A stretch of DNA of 42,056 nucleotides from CAZJYI01 sp964550025 (GTDB lineage: Bacteria > Verrucomicrobiota > Kiritimatiellia > UBA8416 > CAYOBW01). This document shows, one piece after another, positions 15,801-24,800 of the stretch (its first letter is position 1; every line of letters starts with the position of its first letter). The notes below the pieces were generated by a model, which saw only the letters and a program-made list of their open reading frames with translations, was not told the DNA's origin and made no database searches. Where the stretch lies: positions 1 through 42,056 of the forward strand of contig CAZJYI010000101.1 in assembly GCA_964550025.1 (NCBI GenBank), in the 5' to 3' direction. The position numbers were made by a program, and so were the translations under genes.

Positions 15801-17978
15801 GACGTGCGGGATATCACCGACGAAACCGTGCCGGGACCGTCGACGTCTTTCGCCACGTTCTCGACCAACGGTTACCTGTCGGGCGGCGACCTCTCCGGGG
15901 CTTTCAGCCTGGGCGAAGGCGGCGAGCCGCTGTCCGGCGACCCCGAGGACCACAGGTATGCCGACAACAAGGTACTTCGGGACTATTCCGAGCACTACGC
16001 ATACCTCTTCGCGCCGACGTTTTTCCAGGAGGAAGGCACGGTTCCGGCCAGGGCGCGCGACGGCTGGTATTCCGTCAACTACACCGATCTGACGGATCCC
16101 AAGGTCGATCTCACCAACTACGAGCAGATCATGCCGGTCACGGCCGCGGGCTACACGTTCCAGGCGCCCGAGGAGTGGGGCTCGCGGCTTGCCGTCGGCG
16201 AGCTGCAGACGCTGATCAACCAGATGATTCGCCAAGAGGCCGAGGTGGCTCGCGCCATCGCGGCCTGGGATGCGCTGACAGGCGAGATTGTCCGAACGAT
16301 ACGCGTTATCAATCTGCGGTTCCAGACCGGAAGCACGACGTGGCAGCGGACCACCGACTTCGCGCGGGCGAAGTACGTAATCACCAACGTCATGAAGGGC
16401 TTCTTCGGCTTGCGGGAGATCGTCAAGAACACCGGTGATATTGCTTCCTCAGTCGTTGACGTGGCGATAGAGGCGATTCCACAGAACCTCCCCACCGTCG
16501 GTTTGGCCGTGTCCCTGGGGGATGCGCTTGCCCCGGCGAGGGCCGCCGGCGTATCGGGGAAGACAACGATCAAGGCGGGTTTCAAAACGTGGGAATCGAC
16601 CCTGAAGATCCTGGAACTGCTCGCGCAGATATCCCTGGACGTGGCGGAGACCGAAGTCAACTTCGCCAACGCGACCGACAACGCCCGCAAGAACAAGCTG
16701 GAGTGGTTGAAGGGGCTGGAGGATCTCGCCGGCGACGAAGCGATCAAGCGCATCGAGATCTTCAAGCAGATCCGAGCCCTGGCGGAGCTCTCGGATCGCT
16801 ACCGCGCCAAGGTGGACGAAGGCGCCCGGCTGATCGACCAGCGCACGGCCTACAACAAGCGCGTGGCGGCGCAGACCCAGCGCAACCGTTATCAGGACAT
16901 GACCTTCCGCGTGGCCCGCAACCACGCCTTGGAGACCTACCGTTCCTCCTTCGACCTGGCTGCGCGCTACGCGTATCTTGCCGCCAAGGCCTACGACTAC
17001 GAGACAAGCCTGGGCGCTTCCGATCCCGCCTCGCCGGCGGGCGAGTTCAGCAACATCGTCAAGGCACGGGGCCTTGGACAGGTCTCGGGCGGAGTCCCGC
17101 TGATGGGGAAGGGCGGGCTGGCGGAGTCCCTGGCCCGCCTCAAGCTGAACTACACAACGCTCAGGGGGCAGCTCGGTCTCAACAACCCCCAGGCGGAGAC
17201 GGGCAAAATCTCGCTGCGAACCGAGCTGTTCCGCATCAAGCCGACCGGGTCCGGAGTCGAGAACGACGCGCTGTGGCGGGAAACCATGCGTTCGGCACAG
17301 GTGGAAGACCTGCGCCGTGTGCCGGAGTTCCGACACTACTGCCGCCCGTTCGCCTCTGATGCGGCCGGCGCGCAGCCGGGCATCGTTTTGCGTTTCGGTA
17401 CCGAGATCATGGCGGGGCGGAACTTCTTCGGGAGACCGCTGAGCGGCGCCGACCACGCCTACGATCCCAGCCACTTCGCGACCAGGGTGCTTGGCGTCGG
17501 CGTCTGGTTCTCCGACTACCATAGCGAGGACGTTGCCAACGATCTGCCCAGCGCGCCGCGTGTGTACCTGATCCCCGCCGGGAACGATGCGATGAGGGCG
17601 TCGACGGGCGACGACCCGGACGAGATCCGCTTCTGGAACGTTGTGGACCAGCGTATCCCCGTGCCCATGCCCGCGGTGGAGTCCGAGCTGGACACCTGCG
17701 ACTGGATTCCGCTCATGGACAGTCTCGACGGGCGGCTGGGGGATCCCCGCAAGTTCCCGGCCCTTCGGGCCTACCACGATGGCAGCGCCGTCATCGACGT
17801 CGGCGAGATGGAGTTCGATACGCGGTTGATCGGTCGCTCGGTCTGGAACACGGAGTGGTTGCTGATCGTGCCGGGCGCCATGCTCAACGAGGACCCCGGA
17901 GTAGGGATCGACCGCTTTGTCGAGCAGGTCACGGATATCAAGCTGGTGTTCCAGACATATGGGTATGCGGGGAACTGA
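9861..17978 (+). CDS. Giant exported protein C (2705 aa), unknown function
   Basis: Signal peptide: AAWVCLAVFLALSQDVAMG after a basic N-terminus. Residues about 40-1480 are mostly beta, with Asp/Pro-rich loops typical of stacked extracellular domains. Two Ca-binding-like loops follow: FNDFDADGFPDF near residue 1484 and a dockerin-like DVNADGFIDEDDA near residue 1686. Residues about 1490-2480 are strongly helical with Lys/Glu/Arg/Ala-rich stretches (e.g. FEQIYDRAVEALKNASAVWDN), suggesting long helical bundles or coiled coil. The last 220 residues return to a beta-rich domain ending DIKLVFQTYGYAGN. I cannot name any domain with certainty. It starts within the stop codon of gene B, is followed after 32 nt by gene D, and has an 8-G run at 12944-12951. 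A structural surface or appendage protein is the simplest guess; a toxin-like helical stalk is an alternative. Confidence 0.65.
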   Translation: MSKRMNSTGVNRIAARAGRAAWVCLAVFLALSQDVAMGLTLRVTSETEADSKVYVARATVKVFLPGSPPGIPPWKEKSDIGRAEQIDVPVGYDVEISAPRRVFKDLAGNDITDSVSADPDLIKNRAEERFTAVGISVNDQPQTGDPTFFRFRMNEDKEVVVKWSHEYALTIDHDFTDTRSPVVGDESPWAGPLEAYASGNPDPLAQKHWVTRGDTRVALIDGSLLDNSHPGLKIRYVPRAYLAAGPPNRNTTEGDDADARSGGDDLTEESFPFTVGQSPPQRQQIPEFTMYGPGKITYEWQIQFGVEVHADDLSRSALPRVFLVDDRGKDWEVGSGEGTFWFDPSVRVKVAVPARVPGDEGVAATGWTDGDGHYFSASGDIDTESGLLMEGGPARENGSPVAVWRPELELNSATGKTYDRTYRGLEVFQLRRALKVLWQFGDRELRVNATIGEYVFQGDAENLAIYTTEPDLISQKLVTGARTEVSDAEMVVWDATAARLYPLVPGCFQADWRPDPLEDVTVNVIVTVSYPEPCHYPHIAGSPAVQLDPDPDDAFVFKEIKYPEADASVDAAGAFTASEPGKTVLLFGELQKVGRGEPREFLQVRVVDTRLWDDPERKHANRTVIVGRKIEDPALDRAGLGTGYIVFEQARYNPLVYDAAKLESIEARAVYDMEALRSTQAEKIVTGRDALPGPVIPVNLHPGAAPQDRIVVAWYDDPAENDELLWPARTRTYFPRWPRNAAEGLGRIVIASQFGSESAAADGSDQVVAPAVTNVASDGEGVPTTNIFPTATTYDPSRLQQVQIYSQPAEDAPGYNPNEEHALIAPSLRYADVSPRPPAAYALRANDLNVYDRENTGFTESGESEDAYTSHPFVLVQFYDVADGEFKMRVYRVEKEDLAISIPNYRFAFTNRLKSSTAVRVLLDEPHVTMGAGEPVIPFYPLGVVIGASFPEEIHGRNLKGQETYWEDWRGSSWAISGGADAWFTHSLYYPLAPDFWWPDDVDLPPIGFAWRWGGPWFVPRLVPVYGAGGARPPGVGDPVSFLPLDVDRTPTPGNLHYYLPIEILYRSEWPDIVPVLKAGETLTFAGGEHRTDNPTMTVVEDGEIRTVETPGLPGVLAFATAEVVFDSLNPFAAPNGWTNLWTARIGQVLDVRRVPLDTSDFPTELEPATQKTRVKQGKYVFTDLPASLQKRVRYDPIGQTLEIRGLLNDKNIGDATLTASPPAVYVLEPNIMTRDDWVALRLLDEGSSSAWDEAVDALYALTRNPNGLTGGDGLYLVGLDGEHTATSAPVRAFGPGLALLPNPEFLDPTADVPDVSWVTVVENNDPSLGGSPITPHIIKVDRRERYRGAIKTIESDNVFDENLVLRHTGDFGANADALYFEWWYRPDDGSLNVPPPDLIPSGQTNPWKIFGDPSGRRGRGRYEITLKGNPNAPETLIADTWWFVRYRHRNDVVADTDWEEPQPDGADRVNFTWAGAGNSDPFNDFDADGFPDFRAQLAMGWIKRVLDAVNPYEARIRAFDGESPATISSMISEFGARFEGPVALNPDKNVIENVGLIELYETILKRGRDLTIDLSRPVSTPAVANALQLASTRICDFYTLLGNEAYTDAIDPTIGFGSKSVEYGSLAPAVFTFQNQMSSLIEEELALLRGVDDYFARPVYNRLFWNFTKGEGEAAYAMNYNVSDVNADGFIDEDDAMVLYPQGHGDAWGHYLTAVRNQYDLLRHSYFNWVSRSEFYNLMDVVIKVDFLDERKFAQTAAAKAKTAAEIVDLTYRKRYIEEPKSQWQGYTDSLKDRSWGVQGWARRTAQGAYFDWVTANALLPSEHPNQTLEGIQKVDRANNADIAVISANLNVIQKTFDEANNGYNPLGLSGDVVPFDLNPAKIENIRLGRTHFEQIYDRAVEALKNASAVWDNANKARNMLRKIANTEAAYRNAVFQENLSYRNRLIKIFGKPYEGTIGPGQLYPAGYDGPDLALYMYVDVRDITDETVPGPSTSFATFSTNGYLSGGDLSGAFSLGEGGEPLSGDPEDHRYADNKVLRDYSEHYAYLFAPTFFQEEGTVPARARDGWYSVNYTDLTDPKVDLTNYEQIMPVTAAGYTFQAPEEWGSRLAVGELQTLINQMIRQEAEVARAIAAWDALTGEIVRTIRVINLRFQTGSTTWQRTTDFARAKYVITNVMKGFFGLREIVKNTGDIASSVVDVAIEAIPQNLPTVGLAVSLGDALAPARAAGVSGKTTIKAGFKTWESTLKILELLAQISLDVAETEVNFANATDNARKNKLEWLKGLEDLAGDEAIKRIEIFKQIRALAELSDRYRAKVDEGARLIDQRTAYNKRVAAQTQRNRYQDMTFRVARNHALETYRSSFDLAARYAYLAAKAYDYETSLGASDPASPAGEFSNIVKARGLGQVSGGVPLMGKGGLAESLARLKLNYTTLRGQLGLNNPQAETGKISLRTELFRIKPTGSGVENDALWRETMRSAQVEDLRRVPEFRHYCRPFASDAAGAQPGIVLRFGTEIMAGRNFFGRPLSGADHAYDPSHFATRVLGVGVWFSDYHSEDVANDLPSAPRVYLIPAGNDAMRASTGDDPDEIRFWNVVDQRIPVPMPAVESELDTCDWIPLMDSLDGRLGDPRKFPALRAYHDGSAVIDVGEMEFDTRLIGRSVWNTEWLLIVPGAMLNEDPGVGIDRFVEQVTDIKLVFQTYGYAGN

Positions 17979-18010
17979 CAACGGGTAAGCGCCGGGAGAG
18001 ACGTGACGAA

Positions 18011-20632
18011 ATGAGGATCGGAGCCATGAACGGGAAGAACGCGACGATTGCGCTGCTGGCGTGTCTGGCCGGTGCGGCCTTGCCGGCGTGTGCCGACTCG
18101 TTCACGGACCCCCACACCGTCTTCTACGGCAGGATCATCGGTACGGGGTCGACGCAGCCCTTTGTCGTTACCGAAGGCGCACTGGAATGGACGATTCAGC
18201 CGCACGATGCCGCGCCCGTGACGTTGGAGACCGAGCTCCTGCCTCTGAAGAACGGGGATTTCTCGTACCGGATGGATGTGCCGCACGACGTGCTGGCCCT
18301 GGGCCTGGAAACGGCGGGCGGCAGCGTGCCGTTGGGGGAGCAGGTCGAGACGCACCGGCACCTGACGATCTCCGTGGACGGGCTTCGGGCGACGATCGTC
18401 GGACCGGCGGGCGGGTCGTTCGACAGCGCCCAGGCGCTGCGTGCGGCCACGTATCGCCTGGATCTCGCCGTGCCGCTGGCGGCGGTGGATACCGACGGCG
18501 ACGGGCTGCCGGACTGGTGGGAGGACCGTCACGGGACGGACAAGCAGGACGATTCGGACAGTGACGGCGACCCGGACGGCGACGGCGTGGACAATCTTTC
18601 GGAGTACATGCAGGGATCGGATCCCGGCCGCGATGACCGCGAACCGCAGTTGCTGACGACCCGCCTGCGGGCCTATGCCGACGGGACGACGGGGGTATGG
18701 CTGGACGTGGCGGACGTCGACACGCCCGCGAGCAACCTGGTCTACGTCGTGGAGGGGATTCCGGCCGTGGGTACGCTGTACCTGGGCGGTGAGCCCCTGG
18801 TGACCGGGGCCTCATTCACGCAGGCCGATGTGGTCGAGGGGCGCGTGACGTACGTTCACGCTTCGAGCGGGGGGCAGGTGGCGCCGCTCTCGTTCGGAGT
18901 GGTCCTGGATGACGGCGATCCGGCGCATGAACCGTTCTCGGGCAGCGTAGCGCTTGACCTGTATCGTCCGACCGTACCGCTCGACGGACTGGAAGCCCAC
19001 CGGGTGCTGTCGGAGGGCGTGGCGGGTCAGACGCTTGGCGCCGCGGAACAGCAGGCCGTCGCAAACTACCTGCTGAGTCGAGATTTCGGGTACGTGGTAT
19101 GGGATGCATCCCCGGCGACGCGCGGCATGATGCTCGACGCCCGTGGCGCCGAGCTGCCGCAAGCCATCTGCGGCGGGTACGGGCGCGACGACCTCCGGGG
19201 CAGCGGGTTGGACGACGTGATTGTGGGGAGTGCGGCCGCGGACTGCCTGTATGGGGATGGCGGCGCCGACCTGTTCGTCTATCATGCGCGCGAGGACAGC
19301 GGCGACACCATCGGCGACTTCCGCGTAGCGGAGGGGGACGCGATTGATCTGTCCCGCGTTCTGGCGGGGGCCTCGAAGTACCTCGATGACTACTTGCGGA
19401 TTGCCGCGGACGGCAGTAACAGCGTGATTGGTGTGAATGCCGAAGGAACCGGCGGGGGATACAGCAACCTGGCGCTGACCGTCAGCGGACGGGAGCTCGC
19501 CGACGCGGACATCTACGATCTCGTCGAGGGGGGAAGCCTGCTCGTGGGCGACAAGGTGCTGATGCCCTGCATCTCGGTGGCTGCCGTCTCGCCCGATGCC
19601 AGCGAAAACGGTCCGCGGACGGCGGAGGTACAGATATGCCGGAGAGGCGACACCGATGTCGAGCTCACCGTCAATCTCCTGGTGACCGGCTCGGCGCAGA
19701 ACGGGGTGGATTTCCCCACGCTTCCTTCGCAGATCACACTGGCCGCGGGAACGACGAACGCCGTGCTGACGATCGCGCCCTATGCCGACACGTTGACGGA
19801 GCTTGCCGAAGTCGTGGAAATCGGCGTGTTGGGCGGAGATGGCTACGTGGTCGGGGGTTCGGACCGGACTTCGGTCACGATCGAGGATCTCTCGCCGCAG
19901 ATCTCGGTCGAGGCGCTCGAACCGGTGGCCGTTCAGAAGACCGGGAATAACGGCGTGTTTCTCGTGAAGCGTGGTGGCGTGATCGACCGCAGCGTGCTTA
20001 TTCGCCTGGACACGGCCGGGACGGCGGAAGAGGGTGTGGACATCGAAGAAATCCCGAACTACCTGAATCTCTCGGCTCACGAAACAACCTCCTTGATTGA
20101 CGTTGTGCCCAAACCAACCGCCGAGCTGGGCGGCGGCGAGAAATACGTGCATCTGAGCATACGGCCCGACGCGTCCTACGTCGTGCAGGAGCCGGGCGGA
20201 GCCGGCGTGGTGCTCGTCGCCGAGCGGTTGACGCTCGCCGATTGGCGGGCCCGCCACTTCCCCGACTCGCCGGAGGGCCTGGACGCTTTTGCTGCAGGGG
20301 ACTATGGTGACACGGGTGTCAACAACCTGTTGCGATACGCCTTCGGCCTGGACCCGCGCGATCCCGGCACATCGTCGGGGCGTCCGCAATTCGGCGTTCT
20401 GGACGGTCACCTGACCGTGACCTACCGGCGTCCTTCGTCCGTGCGGGATATTGAGTATCGGGTTGAGGTCTCCGACGACCTGGCGATCTGGCAGGGCGAT
20501 GCCGCCCGCATCGAGGACGTTGTTTTGCCGGAGAATGAGGGGGTGCCGGGGGTGGTGACTCGGCGGGCAACGCTGAGCACGGGAGAGGCGGGCAAGCAGT
20601 ACATGCGCCTGCGCGTCATCTACGCGCCCTAG
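18011..20632 (+). CDS. Exported calcium-binding/Calx-beta protein D with PVC C-terminal module
   Basis: An 873-aa protein. The start at 18011 follows GGGAGAG and gives a signal peptide (IALLACLAGAALPACA). Domains in order: a beta region; a thrombospondin-type-3-like Ca-binding stretch (DTDGDGLPDWWEDRHG, then DSDGDPDGDGVDNLSEY, about res. 159-200); a cadherin/CSPG-like repeat (about res. 215-320); an RTX-like patch (GYGRDDLRGSGLDD, then LYGDGGADLFVYHA, about res. 388-425); a Calx-beta-like domain (SENGPRTAEVQICRRGD, then NGVDFPTLPSQITLAAG); a second similar domain; and a C-terminal module (GVNNLLRYAFGLDPRDPG, then IEYRVEVSDDLAIWQ, then YMRLRVIY). That module resembles the end of the 4000-aa protein. 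It is probably a Ca-dependent, surface-associated adhesion or matrix protein. The RTX-like patch is internal, so type I secretion is doubtful. Confidence 0.75.
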   Translation: MRIGAMNGKNATIALLACLAGAALPACADSFTDPHTVFYGRIIGTGSTQPFVVTEGALEWTIQPHDAAPVTLETELLPLKNGDFSYRMDVPHDVLALGLETAGGSVPLGEQVETHRHLTISVDGLRATIVGPAGGSFDSAQALRAATYRLDLAVPLAAVDTDGDGLPDWWEDRHGTDKQDDSDSDGDPDGDGVDNLSEYMQGSDPGRDDREPQLLTTRLRAYADGTTGVWLDVADVDTPASNLVYVVEGIPAVGTLYLGGEPLVTGASFTQADVVEGRVTYVHASSGGQVAPLSFGVVLDDGDPAHEPFSGSVALDLYRPTVPLDGLEAHRVLSEGVAGQTLGAAEQQAVANYLLSRDFGYVVWDASPATRGMMLDARGAELPQAICGGYGRDDLRGSGLDDVIVGSAAADCLYGDGGADLFVYHAREDSGDTIGDFRVAEGDAIDLSRVLAGASKYLDDYLRIAADGSNSVIGVNAEGTGGGYSNLALTVSGRELADADIYDLVEGGSLLVGDKVLMPCISVAAVSPDASENGPRTAEVQICRRGDTDVELTVNLLVTGSAQNGVDFPTLPSQITLAAGTTNAVLTIAPYADTLTELAEVVEIGVLGGDGYVVGGSDRTSVTIEDLSPQISVEALEPVAVQKTGNNGVFLVKRGGVIDRSVLIRLDTAGTAEEGVDIEEIPNYLNLSAHETTSLIDVVPKPTAELGGGEKYVHLSIRPDASYVVQEPGGAGVVLVAERLTLADWRARHFPDSPEGLDAFAAGDYGDTGVNNLLRYAFGLDPRDPGTSSGRPQFGVLDGHLTVTYRRPSSVRDIEYRVEVSDDLAIWQGDAARIEDVVLPENEGVPGVVTRRATLSTGEAGKQYMRLRVIYAP

Positions 20633-20784
20633 TGCCGCAACTGCGAGGGACCGCGAAGGAAAGCAGGAAGTTGTGTTAGCCTGGGTTGTGTGCGCGTGCG
20701 CCGAACGGTACGCCTACCCGGGTGCATACGCGCTCACACGCACGCACATAGCCGGTTGCGGGTGGCGTTTGCGTTGGAAGGTGG

Positions 20785-21816
20785 ATGGGCTGGATGAGGG
20801 AGCGTGACTCGGCAGTTGGAATTGCAGGCGTCCTGCTCTACGTCTGCCTTCTGTCGGCGTGCCGGAAAGACGCGGCGCAGCCGGAGAGCGCAGGCGACGT
20901 GCTCGCGCGAGTCGGCACGGCGACAATTCACGTCGACGATTTCCAGGCCGAAGTGGTTCGGCGTCGCGAGTCAAACCGGCCGGTTCCCGGCAAGGAGGAA
21001 CTGCTGGCGGAGATGGTGGCTTTCGAGGCGCTTCGGCAGCGGGCCGAGAACGACGCTCTGGCCACCGACCCCCAGGTGCAACGGAAGATGGCGAAAGTCC
21101 TGATTTCTGAATGGAAAGAGCGCCGGGTGCTGCCCGAGCTCGACGCCGTGCAGGTGACCGACGAGGAGGTGCGCGCGGAGTACGAGCGCAGGATTGCCGA
21201 CTATACGCGGCCGGCCCAGGTCCGCCTGGCGGCATTGCATCTCCAGGGAGACCGCCGGATGAGCGATGCCAGGCGGGAAGCGTTGCGGGCACGCATGGCG
21301 GAAGCCCGCCGGCGGGCGATCGAGCAACCGGCTCCCGGCGGGCGAGGAGCCGCGGCGCAGGGGTTCGGCGCCGTGGCCATCGAGTTTTCGGATGACCAGG
21401 CGAGCCGGTACCGGGGTGGCGACATTGGGTGGATGGCCGAAGGCGCGACGGCTTCGCGCTGGCCCCGGGGCGTGCTGGAGACCGGGTTCGCCCTGGAAAA
21501 GGGACAGGTCAGCGACGTCATCGAGCGGGACGGCGATCTGTACCTCGTGATGAAGTCCGATTGTCGCGAGAGAGTCGTCACGCCTTTCGAGAAGGTGGCG
21601 TCCTCCCTGCGGCAACGACTGCTGATGGAAAAACGGCGCGAACGGCACGCCTCGCTGGTCGGGGATGTGCTGAGTTGCGCTGCAGCCGAGACAAACCATG
21701 CGGCACTGGCGGCTTTGCGTGTATCGATGCCGGAGTCTGCCGTAGCACGGAAGAAGGGAGACGCCTCCCTGCCGCTGCCTCCCACGGGGCCGCGAGGCGT
21801 CGGCGACGAGCTATGA
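20785..21816 (+). CDS. SurA/parvulin-like peptidyl-prolyl isomerase lipoprotein E
   Basis: A 343-aa lipoprotein: the signal ends in the lipobox LLSAC, so it is anchored to a membrane facing the periplasm. Residues about 35-140 form the SurA/PrsA-like N-terminal chaperone helices (VGTATIHVDDFQAEVVRRR; KEELLAEMVAFEALRQRAEND; VQVTDEEVRAEYERR). Residues about 145-270 fit a rotamase (parvulin) domain: RPAQVRLAALHLQ, then YRGGDIGWMAEG, then ETGFALEKGQVSDVIERDGDLYLVM. A helical tail follows. GGAAGGTGG lies just before the ATG. The gene's stop overlaps the start of the 4000-aa gene (ATGA), so the chaperone and the giant exoprotein are co-translated. In proteobacteria SurA escorts outer-membrane barrels, including intimin-type inverse autotransporters; serving F and G is my inference. 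Confidence 0.8.
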   Translation: MGWMRERDSAVGIAGVLLYVCLLSACRKDAAQPESAGDVLARVGTATIHVDDFQAEVVRRRESNRPVPGKEELLAEMVAFEALRQRAENDALATDPQVQRKMAKVLISEWKERRVLPELDAVQVTDEEVRAEYERRIADYTRPAQVRLAALHLQGDRRMSDARREALRARMAEARRRAIEQPAPGGRGAAAQGFGAVAIEFSDDQASRYRGGDIGWMAEGATASRWPRGVLETGFALEKGQVSDVIERDGDLYLVMKSDCRERVVTPFEKVASSLRQRLLMEKRRERHASLVGDVLSCAAAETNHAALAALRVSMPESAVARKKGDASLPLPPTGPRGVGDEL

Positions 21817-24800
21817 AGAAGAACCGTACTACCGTTCGCAAGCTGGGCAGCGCCGGCATGGGAGGCGCCGTGCTCGTGTTGCTGTTGGCGCAGGCTGTCG
21901 CCCTCTCCGCTCCGCCCGTGGCCCTCGACGACCAGTTCAACGGACCGAGCGGAACTACCGAGGACGCGCTGCGCACTTTCAACTACGCCTCCGATTTCAG
22001 GACGAACGACGTCGGCGACGGTATCGTGCTCCACAGCGTGCCGGGTTCCAGCCCCCGGGGCGCCGTCCTCGGCCGCGTGGGACAGAGGGTAACGTACGAT
22101 CCGACTGCAGCGCCTGAACTCCAAGCGTTGCCCAGCGGCACTACGGTGAGGGATCAGTTCACGTACACGATCCGGGACTCTAGCAATCAGTACGCCACGG
22201 CAACGGTGTACCTCGACGTCAGCGGCGTAAACGATCCGCCCGTGGCCAACGACGATGACAGATCGAACCTGCCCGGCGAGCTTGTCACGCGCGCGACGGA
22301 CGAGCTCATCATCGATCATGCGGACCTGCTCGCCAACGACACCGACGTCGATCAGGGGAACACGATTTCCGTGAAACGGGTGATTCCCGGCAGCGTCGTT
22401 GGCGATGTGAACAACCGTCCCGGCCAGGAGGAAATCTCCTACGACCCCGACGGGCAGTTCGTCGGAGTCGGCCAGGGAGAGACCACGACGGATCGCTTCG
22501 CGTACGAGATCGAGGATCTGGCGGGCGAGACGAGCTCCGCGAACGTGACCGTTACGATCGAGGGGGTCAATGATGCGCCCGTGGCCCAAAACGACAGCGA
22601 CGGCAACACGCCCGGCGATGCGCTGGTCACGGACGAGGACAGCGATCTCGTCATCGCGGCGGGGACGCTGCTCGCCAACGACTACGATCCCGACACGAAC
22701 GACACGATTTCCATTAGCTACGTGACGCATCCGGACAAGGGTACGGTCTCGGAACGGCATTCGGGCGGGAGGCTGGTCGACGTCACCTACCGCCCGCGCA
22801 ACGCGTTTCAGTATCTGGGCGACGGCGATACGGGATACGCGAGGTTTCGATACGAGATCGGCGACCAATGGCATGGCACGGACATGGCCCAGGTCAGAGT
22901 CACCGTCACGGGCATCAACGACCCGCCGGTGCTGGAGGATTCGGGTACCAACAGAGTGTACGATCATCGACAGGAAGCCCCGTTCCAGGACGTCGAGCTC
23001 TTTGACGTGGACGGCGGCGGCGGGGGTGGGGGGGAGCATTACCGGGTGAAGGTGCTTCCCAACGAGTACGGTTCCTTTACCCCGGACACACCCATTCAGG
23101 GGCCTGCCACCAACATCAACAGCGAGTTGCGCAAGCTGATCTACCTGCCCACGGAGGACTTGGTCTCGACCTACTCGCCCCCCGGTCGAATGGTCACCTT
23201 CGACGTGGACATCGAGGAGATCGGGGGACCCACCGGTACCACGACGCTGGCCGTTCAACTCATCGGCAGGAACGATCGCCCCACCATCGCGGGCGTGCCG
23301 GTCAGCATCATCCGCATCAACGATGACCGGTCGGTGGCGCCGTTCCAGCCCGTGTTGATCGGCGACCCCGACGAGAGAGGAGAGCAGCTCGTTTCTCTGG
23401 CTGTCAGTTTCACGTATGATGACGCTGCCGGCCCCCCCGGCGCCTTTCCCGGGCAGGGCCTGGCCCGATCCGCCACCACCAACGCCGCCGGTGTCGTCAC
23501 GGTCGAGTACGAGCTCGGCAGCGGCACGCCCGCGAACATGCAGGAGCGTCTGCGTGCACTCGTCTTCACGCCGACGGCCAACCGCATTCCGGTGGGGGAG
23601 ACCGAGACCGTTCGGATGCAGATCACGGTTACCGATTTCCTGGGACTGACACGGGTCAACGATCTGACGCGAGTGGCGATCACGTCGATCGACACGGTCC
23701 CCGTGATTGCCACCGACCCGGATCCCCTCGACCAGCCCTTCCTGATTCGCCCGGACCTGCCGCTTCTGCCTTTCCGTGAGATGGGGGTCCACGTCAGCGA
23801 CGATGACACGAACCTGACGGTCACGGTGGCGTTGGACGACGCGGAGAAAGGCGCCCTGCTTCTCACCAACGGGTTGCTTGCCGCCGCCGTGGAGTTCGAG
23901 GAATTCAGCGCCGGGGCCTACCGGTTCGCCGGTGGATTGGCCGAGATCGCGGTCGTCTTCTCCAACCTGGAGTACCGCGTCGATGGCGACTATCCTTTCC
24001 GCCCGGACCTGCCGGGCTACACCGTTTTTGCGGTCGAGGTCGTGGACTCCGTGTTGAACACCGCGACCCGGGCCCTCGCAATCAAGATCCAGGAGGAGCC
24101 GGCCAACTGGATGGTGACGCGTACGGATGACGACCTCGAGCCGGGATCGCTGCGGTACGCTCTGACCCGGATCGAGCTGAACCGGGAAAACGGCGCCATG
24201 GTGACGTTTGCGCTTCCACAATACCCGGACATCATTCGGCTTGACCACGCACTGGGACCGTTGATTCTGAGGCGCAATGTGGCGATCAAGGGCCCCGGCG
24301 CCGATCTGCTGACCATCAGTGGCGATTCCAACGGCGACGGACTCCCGGACACGCAGCTATTCCAAGTCTTCAGTTGGGTGCAGATCGAAGGCGTTACGCT
24401 CACCAAGGGCAAGGCCGTGACCGGCGGCGCCGTGTACGTGGGAACCCGCGAGATCGCGGAGGATACCGTGCAGGCCGGTCACCTGTCGTTGCGATTCTGT
24501 AGCGTCACCGACTCGCTGGCCGACACGTGGGGCGGCGCCGTCGACGTCGACGAGGGGCGGCTGACCATGGAGCATTGCCTGCTGCGAGGAAATGCGACTA
24601 CGGTGATGATGGGGTTGGGTGGTGGGGCTGTTTCCGTCTTCAGCGATCTTGCCTGTGCCTTTGTGAATACGACGTTCTCCGAGAACCGGCAGCAGTCGCC
24701 GAGCGGCTACGGTGGCGGAGCCGTCTACGTCGAGAATCATGACCCGCGGTACCAACTCCCGGTCGAGGTGACGCATTGCACCTTTGCGGGTAACGTCGAC

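Noticed and set aside
15100..17978. Protein C as a Tc-toxin TcA subunit
   Set aside because: Long helices and a beta-rich C-terminus are suggestive, but I see no TcA-specific motif. No TcB/TcC (Rhs) gene is nearby.
21201..24248. Very long minus-strand open frame (about 1015 codons) opposite genes E and F
   Set aside because: GC-rich codon usage of the plus-strand genes removes stop codons from the opposite strand. The translation is rich in Arg/Gly/His with no domain, and the plus-strand frame has signal peptides and clear motifs. The same applies to minus-strand frames at 12822-15335, 10419-12323, 16449-17981 and 18812-20410.
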